Below, piece by piece: positions 7,196 to 15,615 of a stretch of 64,000 bases of DNA. This stretch comes from an uncultured Desulfobacterales bacterium (GTDB lineage: Bacteria > Desulfobacterota > Desulfobulbia > Desulfobulbales > Desulfocapsaceae), in assembly GCA_937915545.1 (NCBI GenBank), contig CALGIJ010000011.1, positions 1-64,000 on the forward strand. The letters run 5' to 3'. How positions within the stretch are numbered: position 1 is the first letter of the stretch; each line of letters begins with the position of its first letter. Position numbers and translations under genes: made by a program. Below the pieces are notes generated by a model, which was not told where the DNA came from, ran no database searches, and saw only the letters and a list, made by a program, of their open reading frames with translations.

Positions 7196-10100
7196 ATGAG
7201 CGCCGGCTTCACCCATCTCCATGTTCATACCCAGTACAGCCTCCTCGACGGGGCCATCCGCATTCCCGATCTCCTCGAGAAGTGCAAGGAGTACGGCATG
7301 GACAGCGTCGCCATCACCGATCATGGGGCGATGTTCGGCGCGCTGGAGTTCTATTCCAAGGCCAAGAAGGCGGGCATCAAGCCGATCATCGGCTGCGAGC
7401 TCTATGTCGCCCCTGGCGACATGCGCGAGAAGAAGCCGGTCGACGGACAGACCGCCTACCATATCGTCCTTCTGGCGATGAACCGCACCGGCTACAACAA
7501 CCTCATGAAACTGGCGAGCATCGCCCAGTTCGAGGGCTTCTACTATAAACCGCGCATCGACATGGAGACCCTGCGCCGGTACCAGGAGGGCATCATCGCC
7601 ATGACGGCCTGCCTCCATGGCCAGGTGCCCTTTCTCATCGGCAGGGGCGATATGGACGGGGCACGGCGCAAGGCGCGGGAACTGATGGACATCTTCGGCG
7701 ACCGGCTCTATTTCGAGATCCAGGAAAACGGCCTGCTCGAGCAGGAGAAGGTCAATCAGGGACTGATTGCCCTGAGCGGCGAGCTCGGCGTCAAGCTGGT
7801 GGCCACCAACGACTGCCACTACCTCAACAAGGAGGAGGCCCACGCCCACGAGCTGCTGCTCTGCATCCAGACCGGCAAGACCATCAACGACCAGAACCGT
7901 TTCAAGTTCTCCACCGACGAGCTCTACTTCAAGTCGCCGGAGACCATGCGCAAGAACTTCGCCTACTGCCCGGAGGCCATCGCCAACACCATCGAGGTCG
8001 CCGAACGCTGCAACCTCGAGATCAACTTCGGCGAGTACTACTTCCCCAATTTCCCGGTGCCCGAGGGCGAGTCTCTCGAGACGATGTTCAAGCAGGCCTG
8101 CTGGGATGGCCTCAAGGCCCGCTTCAACGAGATGCGCAAGGCGGGCCGGTTCACCGCCGAGACGGAAAAGACCTACACCGACCGCCTCAAGACGGAGATC
8201 GACGTCATCTGCGCCATGGGCTTTCCCGCCTACTTCCTCATCGTCGCCGACTTCATCAACTGGGCCAAGGACCGGCAGATCCCCGTCGGCCCCGGCCGCG
8301 GCTCGGGCGCCGGCAGCCTGGCCGCCTACGCCATGCGCATCACCAACATCGACCCCATCCCCTACGGGCTGATCTTCGAGCGTTTCCTCAATATCGAGCG
8401 CAAGTCGATGCCCGACTTCGACATCGACTTCTGCCAGGAGCGCCGGGGCGAGGTCATTGACTACGTGCGCCAGAAATACGGCGGCGCCGAGCATGTCGCG
8501 CAGATCGTCACCTACGGGTCGATGAAGGCCCGCGGCGTCATCCGCGATGTCGGCCGCGCCCTCGACATCCCTTACGGCGAAGTCGACAAGGTCGCCAAAC
8601 TGGTGCCCGAGCAGCTCAAGATGACCATCAAGAAGGCCATGGAGGAGGAGCCCAAGCTGCAGGAGGTGGCGAGCAGCGACCCGCGCATGGCCGAGCTGCT
8701 GAGCATCTCCAAGACCCTCGAGGGGCTGGCCCGGCATACCTCGACCCATGCCGCCGGGGTGGTGGTTTCGCCGGGGCCGATGACCCAGTACCTGCCGACC
8801 TGCCGCGGCAGCAACGACGAGACCCTGACCCAGTACGACATGAAGCACACCGAGATGACCGGGCTGATCAAGTTCGACTTCCTCGGATTGAAGACGCTGA
8901 CGGTCATCGACAAGGCGCTCAAGCACATCAAGAAGGATATCGGCATCGACCTCGATATCGACGCCATCCCCATGGATGACGCCAAGACCTTCGACCTGCT
9001 CTGCCGCGGCGACGCCCAGGGCGTCTTCCAGCTGGAGAGTTCGGGAATGCGCGAGCTCCTGGTGAAGATGGCCCCGGAGCAGTTCAGCGACCTCATCGCC
9101 CTGGTCGCCCTGTACCGACCCGGCCCCCTCGACTCGGGCATGGTCGACGACTTCGTCGAGACCAAGCACCGCCGCCGCACCGCCAACTATATCCTGCCGG
9201 AGATCAAGCCGGTGCTGGAGGAGACCTACGGGGTCATCGTCTACCAGGAACAGGTGATGAAGATCGCCAACATCCTCGCCAGCTATTCCCTGGGCGACGC
9301 CGACCTGCTGCGCCGCGCCATGGGCAAGAAGATCCCCGAGGCCATGGCGGCGGAGAAGGCCAAGTTCATGGAAGGGGCGGTGAAGAATGGCCACCCCGCC
9401 GACAAGGCGGAATATATCTTCGATCTCATGGCCAAGTTCGCCGGCTACGGCTTCAACAAGTCGCACTCGGCCGCCTACGCCCTGGTCGCCTACCAGACCG
9501 CCTACCTCAAAGCCCACTACATGCCCCAGTTCATGGCGGCGCTGCTCTCCTGCGATATGACCAACACCGACAAGGTGGTGCTCTATATCAGCGAGTGCAA
9601 GGAGCATGGCATCGAGGTGCTGCCCCCGGACATCAACGAGAGCGAAAAGGACTTCAGCGTCATCAACGACCGCATCCGCTTCGGCCTGGCGGCAGTCAAG
9701 AACGTCGGCGAGTCGGCGCTCGACTCGGTCATCGAGGAGCGCCAGAAAAACGGCAAGTACACCTCGCTGGGCGACTTCTGCAACCGCGTCGACTCACGCC
9801 GGGTCAACAGCCGGGTCATCGAGAGCCTCATCAAGTCGGGCTCCTTCGACTCCCTCGGCCACCGGCGCTCCCAGCTCTTCGCGGTGCTCGACAAGACCAT
9901 GGAGCAGGCCAAGGCGGTGCAGCGCGACCAGATGAGCGGCCAGCTGTCCCTCTTCTCCCTGGGCAACAAGGAAAAAAGCTCCAAGGAGGTTCCCAGCCTG
10001 CCAATGCCGGACATCGCCGAGTGGGACGACCGCAAGAAGCTCGCCTTCGAGAAGGAGACCGTCGGCTTCTATATCACCGGCCACCCCCTGGACGCCGCCC

Positions 10101-10726
10101 TCCCCGAGATCAGGACAGTCATCGACTGCACCATCCAGGAACTGGCCGAGCAGAGTGAAGACCAGGCGGTGCGTATCGGCGGCCTCATCCGTACCTTCAA
10201 GAAGCACAAGAGCAAGCGCGGCGACCCCATGGCCTTCCTTACCGTCGAGGATGTCTTCGAGGCGGTGGAGGTGGTGGTCTTCCCCGACGCCTACAGCAGC
10301 TGCGAGGACATCCTTTCCTCCACCGACCCGATCATCGTCCAGGGCACGGTGAAAAAAGACGAGCGCGGCGCCAAGATCATCGCCGATGCCATCGACTCGC
10401 TGGCGGCGGCGCGGGAGAAATACACCGAGGGGGCGCGCATCAGGATGCAGGCCGACAAGGTCTCCCGGCAGCAGATGGAACGGGTCAAGAAGACCCTCTA
10501 CCAGTTCCACGGCAACTGCCCGGTGCAGCTCACCCTGCACTTTCCGGGGCGGGGCGAGGTCGACATCGAGGTTCTCAAGGACCTCACCGTGCGGCCCTGC
10601 CGGCAACTGAGCGATGCCATCGACGAGATCCTCGACGGCAAGGCGATCACCTTCAGCAAGAAGCCGATCATGCTCACGCCGAGGAAAAAACGCTGGGAGA
10701 ACAACGGCGCCGTGAAAAACGGCTGA
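7196..10726 (+). CDS. dnaE: DNA polymerase III subunit alpha
   Basis: This is the replicative polymerase catalytic subunit, 1176 residues, the normal DnaE length. An N-terminal PHP domain begins with HLHVHTQYSLLDGA. The polymerase core shows GPGRGSGAGSLAAYAM near residue 365 and the catalytic pair in PDFDIDF near residue 405. GVFQLESSGMRELL, a fingers segment around GYGFNKSHSAAYALVAYQTAYLK (quoted only to identify its first part GYGFNKSHS), and a C-terminal OB-fold around VRIGGLIRTFKKHKSKRG follow. It stands alone on the plus strand with a convergent zinc-ribbon gene 14 bases after its stop. Confidence 0.97.
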   Translation: MSAGFTHLHVHTQYSLLDGAIRIPDLLEKCKEYGMDSVAITDHGAMFGALEFYSKAKKAGIKPIIGCELYVAPGDMREKKPVDGQTAYHIVLLAMNRTGYNNLMKLASIAQFEGFYYKPRIDMETLRRYQEGIIAMTACLHGQVPFLIGRGDMDGARRKARELMDIFGDRLYFEIQENGLLEQEKVNQGLIALSGELGVKLVATNDCHYLNKEEAHAHELLLCIQTGKTINDQNRFKFSTDELYFKSPETMRKNFAYCPEAIANTIEVAERCNLEINFGEYYFPNFPVPEGESLETMFKQACWDGLKARFNEMRKAGRFTAETEKTYTDRLKTEIDVICAMGFPAYFLIVADFINWAKDRQIPVGPGRGSGAGSLAAYAMRITNIDPIPYGLIFERFLNIERKSMPDFDIDFCQERRGEVIDYVRQKYGGAEHVAQIVTYGSMKARGVIRDVGRALDIPYGEVDKVAKLVPEQLKMTIKKAMEEEPKLQEVASSDPRMAELLSISKTLEGLARHTSTHAAGVVVSPGPMTQYLPTCRGSNDETLTQYDMKHTEMTGLIKFDFLGLKTLTVIDKALKHIKKDIGIDLDIDAIPMDDAKTFDLLCRGDAQGVFQLESSGMRELLVKMAPEQFSDLIALVALYRPGPLDSGMVDDFVETKHRRRTANYILPEIKPVLEETYGVIVYQEQVMKIANILASYSLGDADLLRRAMGKKIPEAMAAEKAKFMEGAVKNGHPADKAEYIFDLMAKFAGYGFNKSHSAAYALVAYQTAYLKAHYMPQFMAALLSCDMTNTDKVVLYISECKEHGIEVLPPDINESEKDFSVINDRIRFGLAAVKNVGESALDSVIEERQKNGKYTSLGDFCNRVDSRRVNSRVIESLIKSGSFDSLGHRRSQLFAVLDKTMEQAKAVQRDQMSGQLSLFSLGNKEKSSKEVPSLPMPDIAEWDDRKKLAFEKETVGFYITGHPLDAALPEIRTVIDCTIQELAEQSEDQAVRIGGLIRTFKKHKSKRGDPMAFLTVEDVFEAVEVVVFPDAYSSCEDILSSTDPIIVQGTVKKDERGAKIIADAIDSLAAAREKYTEGARIRMQADKVSRQQMERVKKTLYQFHGNCPVQLTLHFPGRGEVDIEVLKDLTVRPCRQLSDAIDEILDGKAITFSKKPIMLTPRKKRWENNGAVKNG

Positions 10727-10740
10727 GAGGGCGGGAGAGG

Positions 10741-11319
10741 CTACTCGAAGGACAGGCCGCAGTCGGGGCAGGCCCCGACTGTGGGCGAGAAGCGGCAGCC
10801 ACAGGCCGGGCAGACCACTTCGGCGAGGCGCGGATCGAAGACCGCCGCGGCGCGGCTGAGCTGCTCGCCATCGACGGCGGTGTGGCGCACAAACTCGCGG
10901 GCGAGGATCTCCAGCGAAAGGTCGGCGTCTTCGGGGCGAATCTTGAGGTACAGCTCGGGGCCGCAGCAGCCGCGGCCGCACTCCCCCTCCTCGCCGCCGA
11001 GGATGCTGGGCACGCCCCCTTTGGCTAGAACGTGCTGCAGTTCTTTCATGTCGCGCAGCGGACCACGGCGCAGGTTGACGGTGGCGCAACCCGGAGGGAG
11101 CGCCACCAGGCGGGCGTCGCGGCGCTGCTGCTCCTGTCGCAGCCGATCCAGCCGCACTTCGCCACTCTCCAGGGCCACCCCGCACGAGGGGCAGGCGTCG
11201 AGGCGGTGACGGAACTCGCCGCCGCAGACCTCGCAGTAGAACATCTCCGTGTCCACCGCCCCGGCCCCGGCGGTGGCTGGCGTTCCTTTCTCCTTCTTGC
11301 CGAAAAACCGCAGAAACAT
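10741..11319 (-). CDS. Double zinc-ribbon protein, DUF2007-like middle
   Basis: The 192-residue soluble protein has a zinc ribbon at each end: CEVCG...CPSCG near residues 29-46 and CPACG...CPDCG near 169-188. The middle (LRDMKELQHVLAKGGVPSIL) resembles the putative signal-transducing DUF2007 fold, followed by a Cys-rich patch GECGRGCCGPEL. No catalytic motif is visible. It follows hslU on the same strand after 26 bases and may share its transcript. A regulatory or metal-sensing role is only a guess. Confidence 0.6.
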   Translation of the reverse strand: MFLRFFGKKEKGTPATAGAGAVDTEMFYCEVCGGEFRHRLDACPSCGVALESGEVRLDRLRQEQQRRDARLVALPPGCATVNLRRGPLRDMKELQHVLAKGGVPSILGGEEGECGRGCCGPELYLKIRPEDADLSLEILAREFVRHTAVDGEQLSRAAAVFDPRLAEVVCPACGCRFSPTVGACPDCGLSFE

Positions 11320-11345
11320 GGCATGTCCTCCCGGGCGTGCCGCCG

Positions 11346-12752
11346 CTAGAGGATATAGCGGCTGAGATCCTGATCCCGGACGATGTCGCGCAGCTGCTGG
11401 CGCACATAGTCGGCGGTGACCACGAAGCGCGATTCGCCCAGCTCCGAAGCGTCGAAGGACAGGGTGTCGAGCACCCGCTCCATCACCGTATGCAGACGGC
11501 GGGCGCCGATCTCCTCGGTGGTGCCGTTGACCTCGACGGCAATGGCGGCGATCTCCTCAACCGCCCCGGACTCGAAGACCAGCTCCACCCCTTCGGTGGC
11601 CATCAGGGCCACATACTGCTTGACGAGGGCGTTTTCCGGTTCGGTGAGGATGCGGATGAACTCTTCCTTGCCGAGCGGCTGCAACTCGACGCGAATCGGG
11701 AAGCGGCCCTGCAACTCGGGAATGAGGTCGGAGGGCTTGCTCATATGAAAGGCGCCGCTGGCGATGAAGAGGATGTGGTCGGTCTTGACCATGCCGTGCT
11801 TGGTGGTCACCGTGGCGCCCTCGACGATGGGCAGCAGGTCGCGCTGCACCCCCTCCCGCGACACCTCGGGGCCATGGGAGCCGCCCCCGCCGCGCGAGGC
11901 GATCTTGTCGATCTCGTCGAGGAAGATGATGCCCGATTCCTCGGTGCGCCGCAGGGCCTCCTTGACCACCTTCTCCATATCCACCAGGCGCTCCATCTCC
12001 TCCTTGCGGATGGCTTCGAGGGCCTCGGGCACCTTCATGCGCCGTTTCTTCTTTTTGCGCGGGAAGATCTTGCCAAAGGCCTCCTGCAGGCTGGACTGCA
12101 TCTCCTCCATGCCGGAGGTGGTCATCACCTCGACCATCGGCAGTGACTTCGCCTCGCTCAGCGACACCTCGACCTCACGCTCGTCGAGGCGTCCCTCGCG
12201 CAGCATGCGGCGGAACTTCTCCCGCGTGCTGTTCTCCCCCTCCTGCTCGCGAGGTACCGGCAGGTCGGGGTTGACCATGGTAAAGGACGCGCCGCCCTCC
12301 GGCCCGGCCGCTGCCGGAGCGCCAGGGCCGGGCGGCAGCAGCAGATCGAGGAGGCGATCCTCGCTGTTGGCGGCGGCGATGCCTTCGAGGCGTTCCTTCT
12401 CCTCCGCCTTGACCATGTTGATGGCCAGTTCGACGAGATCGCGCACCATCGACTCGACATCGCGACCGACATACCCGACCTCGGTATACTTCGAGGCCTC
12501 GACCTTGATAAACGGCGACTGGGCCAGGGCGGCGAGGCGGCGGGCGATCTCCGTCTTGCCGACGCCGGTCGGGCCGATCATGATGATGTTCTTCGGGGCA
12601 ATCTCCTGGCACAAGGGCGGGGGCACGTGGCGCCGCCGCCAGCGGTTGCGCAGGGCGATGGCCACCGAACGCTTGGCGGCCGCCTGACCGACGATATATT
12701 TGTCCAGTTCGAGGAGAATCTGCCTCGGGGTGAGGGACTGGTTGGCGATCAT
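11346..12752 (-). CDS. hslU: ATP-dependent protease ATPase subunit HslU
   Basis: HslU is the AAA+ unfoldase that feeds substrates to the HslV peptidase. Walker A GPTGVGKTEIARRL lies near residue 60, Walker B IIFLDEIDKIA near 250, with the variable I-domain between them. The C-terminal tail ends DLSRYIL, matching the segment that docks into HslV. The start MIANQSLTPRQI matches the usual HslU start, giving 468 residues; an upstream in-frame ATG would add 13 unlike residues. Its ATG overlaps the hslV stop (ATGA), so the two are translationally coupled. Confidence 0.96.
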   Translation of the reverse strand: MIANQSLTPRQILLELDKYIVGQAAAKRSVAIALRNRWRRRHVPPPLCQEIAPKNIIMIGPTGVGKTEIARRLAALAQSPFIKVEASKYTEVGYVGRDVESMVRDLVELAINMVKAEEKERLEGIAAANSEDRLLDLLLPPGPGAPAAAGPEGGASFTMVNPDLPVPREQEGENSTREKFRRMLREGRLDEREVEVSLSEAKSLPMVEVMTTSGMEEMQSSLQEAFGKIFPRKKKKRRMKVPEALEAIRKEEMERLVDMEKVVKEALRRTEESGIIFLDEIDKIASRGGGGSHGPEVSREGVQRDLLPIVEGATVTTKHGMVKTDHILFIASGAFHMSKPSDLIPELQGRFPIRVELQPLGKEEFIRILTEPENALVKQYVALMATEGVELVFESGAVEEIAAIAVEVNGTTEEIGARRLHTVMERVLDTLSFDASELGESRFVVTADYVRQQLRDIVRDQDLSRYIL

Positions 12753-13279
12753 ATAGTCTCGATGATGATGGAAGAATTGGTAAAGACGCAAATATTGGCG
12801 GCTATTTCCATGGCCGCCTGGCAGATGGCCTCGGCATCGAGGTCGCTGTGGTCGATGAGGGCCAGAGCCGCCGCCTGGGCGTAGGGTCCCCCCGAGCCGA
12901 TGGCCAGGACCCCGCGATCGGCCTCGATGACATCACCGGTGCCGGAGAGCAGCAGCGAGTGGTCGCGGTCGACGGCGATCATCATCGCCTCGAGACGCCG
13001 CAGGTACTTGTCGGTGCGCCACTCCTTGGCCAGTTCCACCGCCGCCCTGAGGAGATTGCCGCTGTATTGCTCAAGCTTTTGTTCGAGCTTGTCGTAGAGG
13101 GTAAAGGCGTCGGCGGTGGCGCCGGCAAACCCGGTAATGACCCGGTCGTGATAGAGGCGGCGCACCTTGCGCGCCTGGTGTTTCATGACGGTATTGCCAA
13201 GGGACACCTGGCCGTCGCCGGCCAGGGCGACCCGGCCCTTATGGCGTACGGCAAGAATGGTCGTCGATCGAATTTTCAT
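12749..13279 (-). CDS. hslV: ATP-dependent protease peptidase subunit HslV
   Basis: HslV is the proteasome-like threonine peptidase of the HslUV complex, here 176 residues. Conserved segments include GDGQVSLGNTVMKHQARKVR, GFAGATADAF, LAKEWRTDKYLRRLEA and GSGGPYAQAAALAL. The catalytic Thr should be the first T of TTILAVR, which here follows a five-residue leader (MKIRS) instead of Met alone. Short pro-segments of this kind occur in some deltaproteobacterial HslV. A GAGGATC ribosome site precedes the ATG, and the gene follows xerC by 12 bases. Confidence 0.96.
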   Translation of the reverse strand: MKIRSTTILAVRHKGRVALAGDGQVSLGNTVMKHQARKVRRLYHDRVITGFAGATADAFTLYDKLEQKLEQYSGNLLRAAVELAKEWRTDKYLRRLEAMMIAVDRDHSLLLSGTGDVIEADRGVLAIGSGGPYAQAAALALIDHSDLDAEAICQAAMEIAANICVFTNSSIIIETI

Positions 13280-13291
13280 GATCCTCGTTGC

Positions 13292-14236
13292 TCAAGATTG
13301 ATCTTTTCGCTGCGCTTTGTCTGGCCGTTCCTGCGAGTCGGCGGACAGGGGATGGGCCCGGTCGTAGATGGCTGCGAGATGGTCGATGGTCAGGTGGGTG
13401 TAACGCTGCGTCGTCGACAGGCTGGCATGGCCGAGAAGCTCCTGGACCGAACGCAGATCCGCGCCCATCTCAAGCAGGTGGGTGGCGAAGGAGTGACGCA
13501 AGGCGTGGGGCGTGACCACCTGCACCAGGTCGGCCCGCTCGCCATAGGCCTTGACCGTGCGCTCGACGCTGCGCGCCGACAGACGACTGCCCTGGCCGTT
13601 GAGAAAAAGCGCCCGATCCTCCACCTGACGCCCTCGACCGGCCCGCTCGCGCATCAGCTGCAGGCGCTGCGGCAGCCAGTTGGCTACCGCCTCGAGGGCG
13701 GGACGGCCCACCGGCACCAGCCGCTCCTTGTTTCCTTTGCCCCGTACCTTAAGCACCTCCTCGGTGAAATCAAGATCGGCGACATCCCGCGAAACCAACT
13801 CGGCGACCCGTATGCCAGTGGAATAGAGCAACTCGAGCAGGGCTCGGTCGCGATGCATATAGGTGTCCTGGGGCCCGGGCGCCTCAAGCAGGGCGAAGGT
13901 CTCGTCGACGGTGAGGAACACCGGGATATGGCGCCCGACCTTGGGGCCGGAGAGTCCGCTCAGGGGATCGGCGGCGAGCAGTCCGCGGCGGCAGGCGAAA
14001 CGGAAGAAGGTGCGCAGCGCCGAGAGCTTTCTGGCCACCGAGGCGGCGCTGTTGCGGCCATGAAGCGAGACGATAAAGGCCCGCACCCGGGCGGGACTGA
14101 CCTCCCTCGGGGTGCATTCCTCGCCAAGGAGGCTGACCAACTCAAGGAGGTCGCGACGGTAGCCGCTGACCGTGTGCGGGGAGTAGCCGCGCTCAACGCT
14201 CAGCCACTGGCAAAAGAGCTCGATGGTCTGTTTCAT
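13292..14236 (-). CDS. xerC: Tyrosine recombinase XerC/XerD
   Basis: This site-specific recombinase resolves chromosome dimers at dif. The 314-residue protein has an N-terminal SAM-like domain (FCQWLSVERGYSPHTVSGYRRDL) and the catalytic tetrad segments STGIRVAELV, HALRHSFATHLLE, LLGHASLSTTQRYTH. The ATG at 14236 is preferred because GGAGG lies about ten bases upstream; an ATG three codons earlier is too close to it. The order xerC-hslV-hslU is the same as Bacillus codV-codW-codX, which supports XerC and argues against a phage integrase. Confidence 0.9.
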   Translation of the reverse strand: MKQTIELFCQWLSVERGYSPHTVSGYRRDLLELVSLLGEECTPREVSPARVRAFIVSLHGRNSAASVARKLSALRTFFRFACRRGLLAADPLSGLSGPKVGRHIPVFLTVDETFALLEAPGPQDTYMHRDRALLELLYSTGIRVAELVSRDVADLDFTEEVLKVRGKGNKERLVPVGRPALEAVANWLPQRLQLMRERAGRGRQVEDRALFLNGQGSRLSARSVERTVKAYGERADLVQVVTPHALRHSFATHLLEMGADLRSVQELLGHASLSTTQRYTHLTIDHLAAIYDRAHPLSADSQERPDKAQRKDQS

Positions 14237-14468
14237 TGCTGTCATTTCCTCCCGGCGGCCGACCGCCGGGGCCCGATATGGGCGAACTGAGCCTCGGCGC
14301 AGGCCATTTTCCCCTCGACTTCTCCCCGGCGAAGGAATATATACGGATTGTTTCCCCTTATACCTCATCACGGCGAGCCGGGCTCACGCACCAGCTCCAC
14401 CAGCCATGGTTGTAGCCAAAACCGCGGCCGGTGGCAACGGCCAATTTTCTTTGCACCACCCTGGGATT

Positions 14469-14702
14469 ATGGCGAAAAAGACCTTCGAGGCGGCCCTGGC
14501 GAGGCTCGAACAGCTCACCGAGGAGCTGGCCGACGGCGAGCAAAGCCTGGAAAGCAGCCTGAAAAAATTCGACGAGGGCATCCAGCTGGCCGCCTATTGT
14601 CATCAACAGTTAGCCGAAGCGAAGGCCAAGGTCGAGCTGCTCCTGGAAAAGGACGGCAAGCTCGAGTCGAGCCCCTTCGAAGGACCGGAACGTGGAACTT
14701 GA
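14469..14702 (+). CDS. xseB: Exodeoxyribonuclease VII small subunit
   Basis: This 77-residue helical protein is the small subunit of exonuclease VII. FEAALARLEQLTEELADGE and LEKSL-like SLESSLKKFDEG, plus the following CHQQLAEAKAKVELL, match the XseB family. The start at 14469 gives the typical N-terminus MAKKTFEAALA; an in-frame ATG at 14406 would add 21 unlike residues. The 3' end overlaps the GTG of ispA by 11 bases. xseB-ispA-dxs is a widely conserved arrangement. Confidence 0.92.
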   Translation: MAKKTFEAALARLEQLTEELADGEQSLESSLKKFDEGIQLAAYCHQQLAEAKAKVELLLEKDGKLESSPFEGPERGT

Positions 14703-15588
14703 TCTCTACCTGGAGGAGAAGCGCCGCCTCGTCGAGGCCGGCCTGCAGGACCTCATGCTCGAGGCATCCGGCCCTTTCGCCCGGCACCTCGAGGCGATGC
14801 GCTACAGCCTCTTCGCCGGCGGCAAGCGCATCCGCCCGATCCTCTGCCTGGCAGCCGGCGAGGCCATCGACGGCAGCGCCGGAGTAGCCGCGCGGCTGCT
14901 GCCCATCGCCTGCGCCCTGGAGTACATCCACACCTACTCCCTGATCCACGACGACCTGCCGGCCATGGATAACGACGCCCTGCGCCGCGGCAAGCCGACC
15001 AACCACGTCCTCTACGGCGAGGCCGGGGCCATTCTCGCCGGCGATGGCCTGCTCACCCTGGCCTTCCACCTGCTGAGCGGCGAGCGCGGCGGCGGACTGT
15101 CCGCGCCGCAGCGCCTGAAGATCATCGAGATCATTGCCGCCGCCGCCGGCCCCTTGGGCATGGTCGGTGGTCAGTCCCTGGATATCGACAGCGAGAAGGT
15201 GACCATCGACCTTCCGCGCCTGCAGACCATTCACCGCGCCAAGACCGGCGCCCTGATCACCTGCTCCCTGCAGGCCGGTGCCCTGGCGGCCGGGGCCAGC
15301 GCCAGACAGTACGACGACCTCACCCGTTACGGAGAAAAGATCGGCCTCGCCTTTCAGATCGTCGACGACATCCTTAATGTTACCTCTACCACCGAAGAGC
15401 TCGGCAAGGCTGCCGGCTCCGACGCCAACCGCGGCAAGGCCACCTACCCCGCCTTCTTCGGGCTCGAAGAGACACGACGCTTGGCGTCGCAGGCCGCCGC
15501 CGAGGCCACCCTGGCCCTGTCCGCCTTCGACGACAAGGCCGAACCGCTGCGCCGGCTGGCCACCTACATCACCACCCGCAGCAACTAG
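14692..15588 (+). CDS. ispA: Farnesyl/geranylgeranyl diphosphate synthase
   Basis: This trans-prenyltransferase condenses isopentenyl diphosphate with allylic diphosphates to make C15 or C20 chains. In 298 residues the first Asp-rich motif DDLPAMD is near residue 87, GGKRIRP lies near 43, MVGGQSLDID near 158, and the second Asp-rich motif near 224 reads DDILN. Most relatives have DDILD there, so the third Asp is Asn. Translation starts at GTG inside the end of xseB. The operon continues into dxs 27 bases later, linking precursor supply with chain elongation. Confidence 0.92.
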   Translation: MELDLYLEEKRRLVEAGLQDLMLEASGPFARHLEAMRYSLFAGGKRIRPILCLAAGEAIDGSAGVAARLLPIACALEYIHTYSLIHDDLPAMDNDALRRGKPTNHVLYGEAGAILAGDGLLTLAFHLLSGERGGGLSAPQRLKIIEIIAAAAGPLGMVGGQSLDIDSEKVTIDLPRLQTIHRAKTGALITCSLQAGALAAGASARQYDDLTRYGEKIGLAFQIVDDILNVTSTTEELGKAAGSDANRGKATYPAFFGLEETRRLASQAAAEATLALSAFDDKAEPLRRLATYITTRSN

Positions 15589-15615
15589 ATTCTCCCTTTT
15601 CTCTTGCACTGACGT

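Noticed and set aside
13292..14236. XerC gene as a phage or island integrase
   Set aside because: It is in the conserved xerC-hslV-hslU operon, with no attachment repeats or phage genes.
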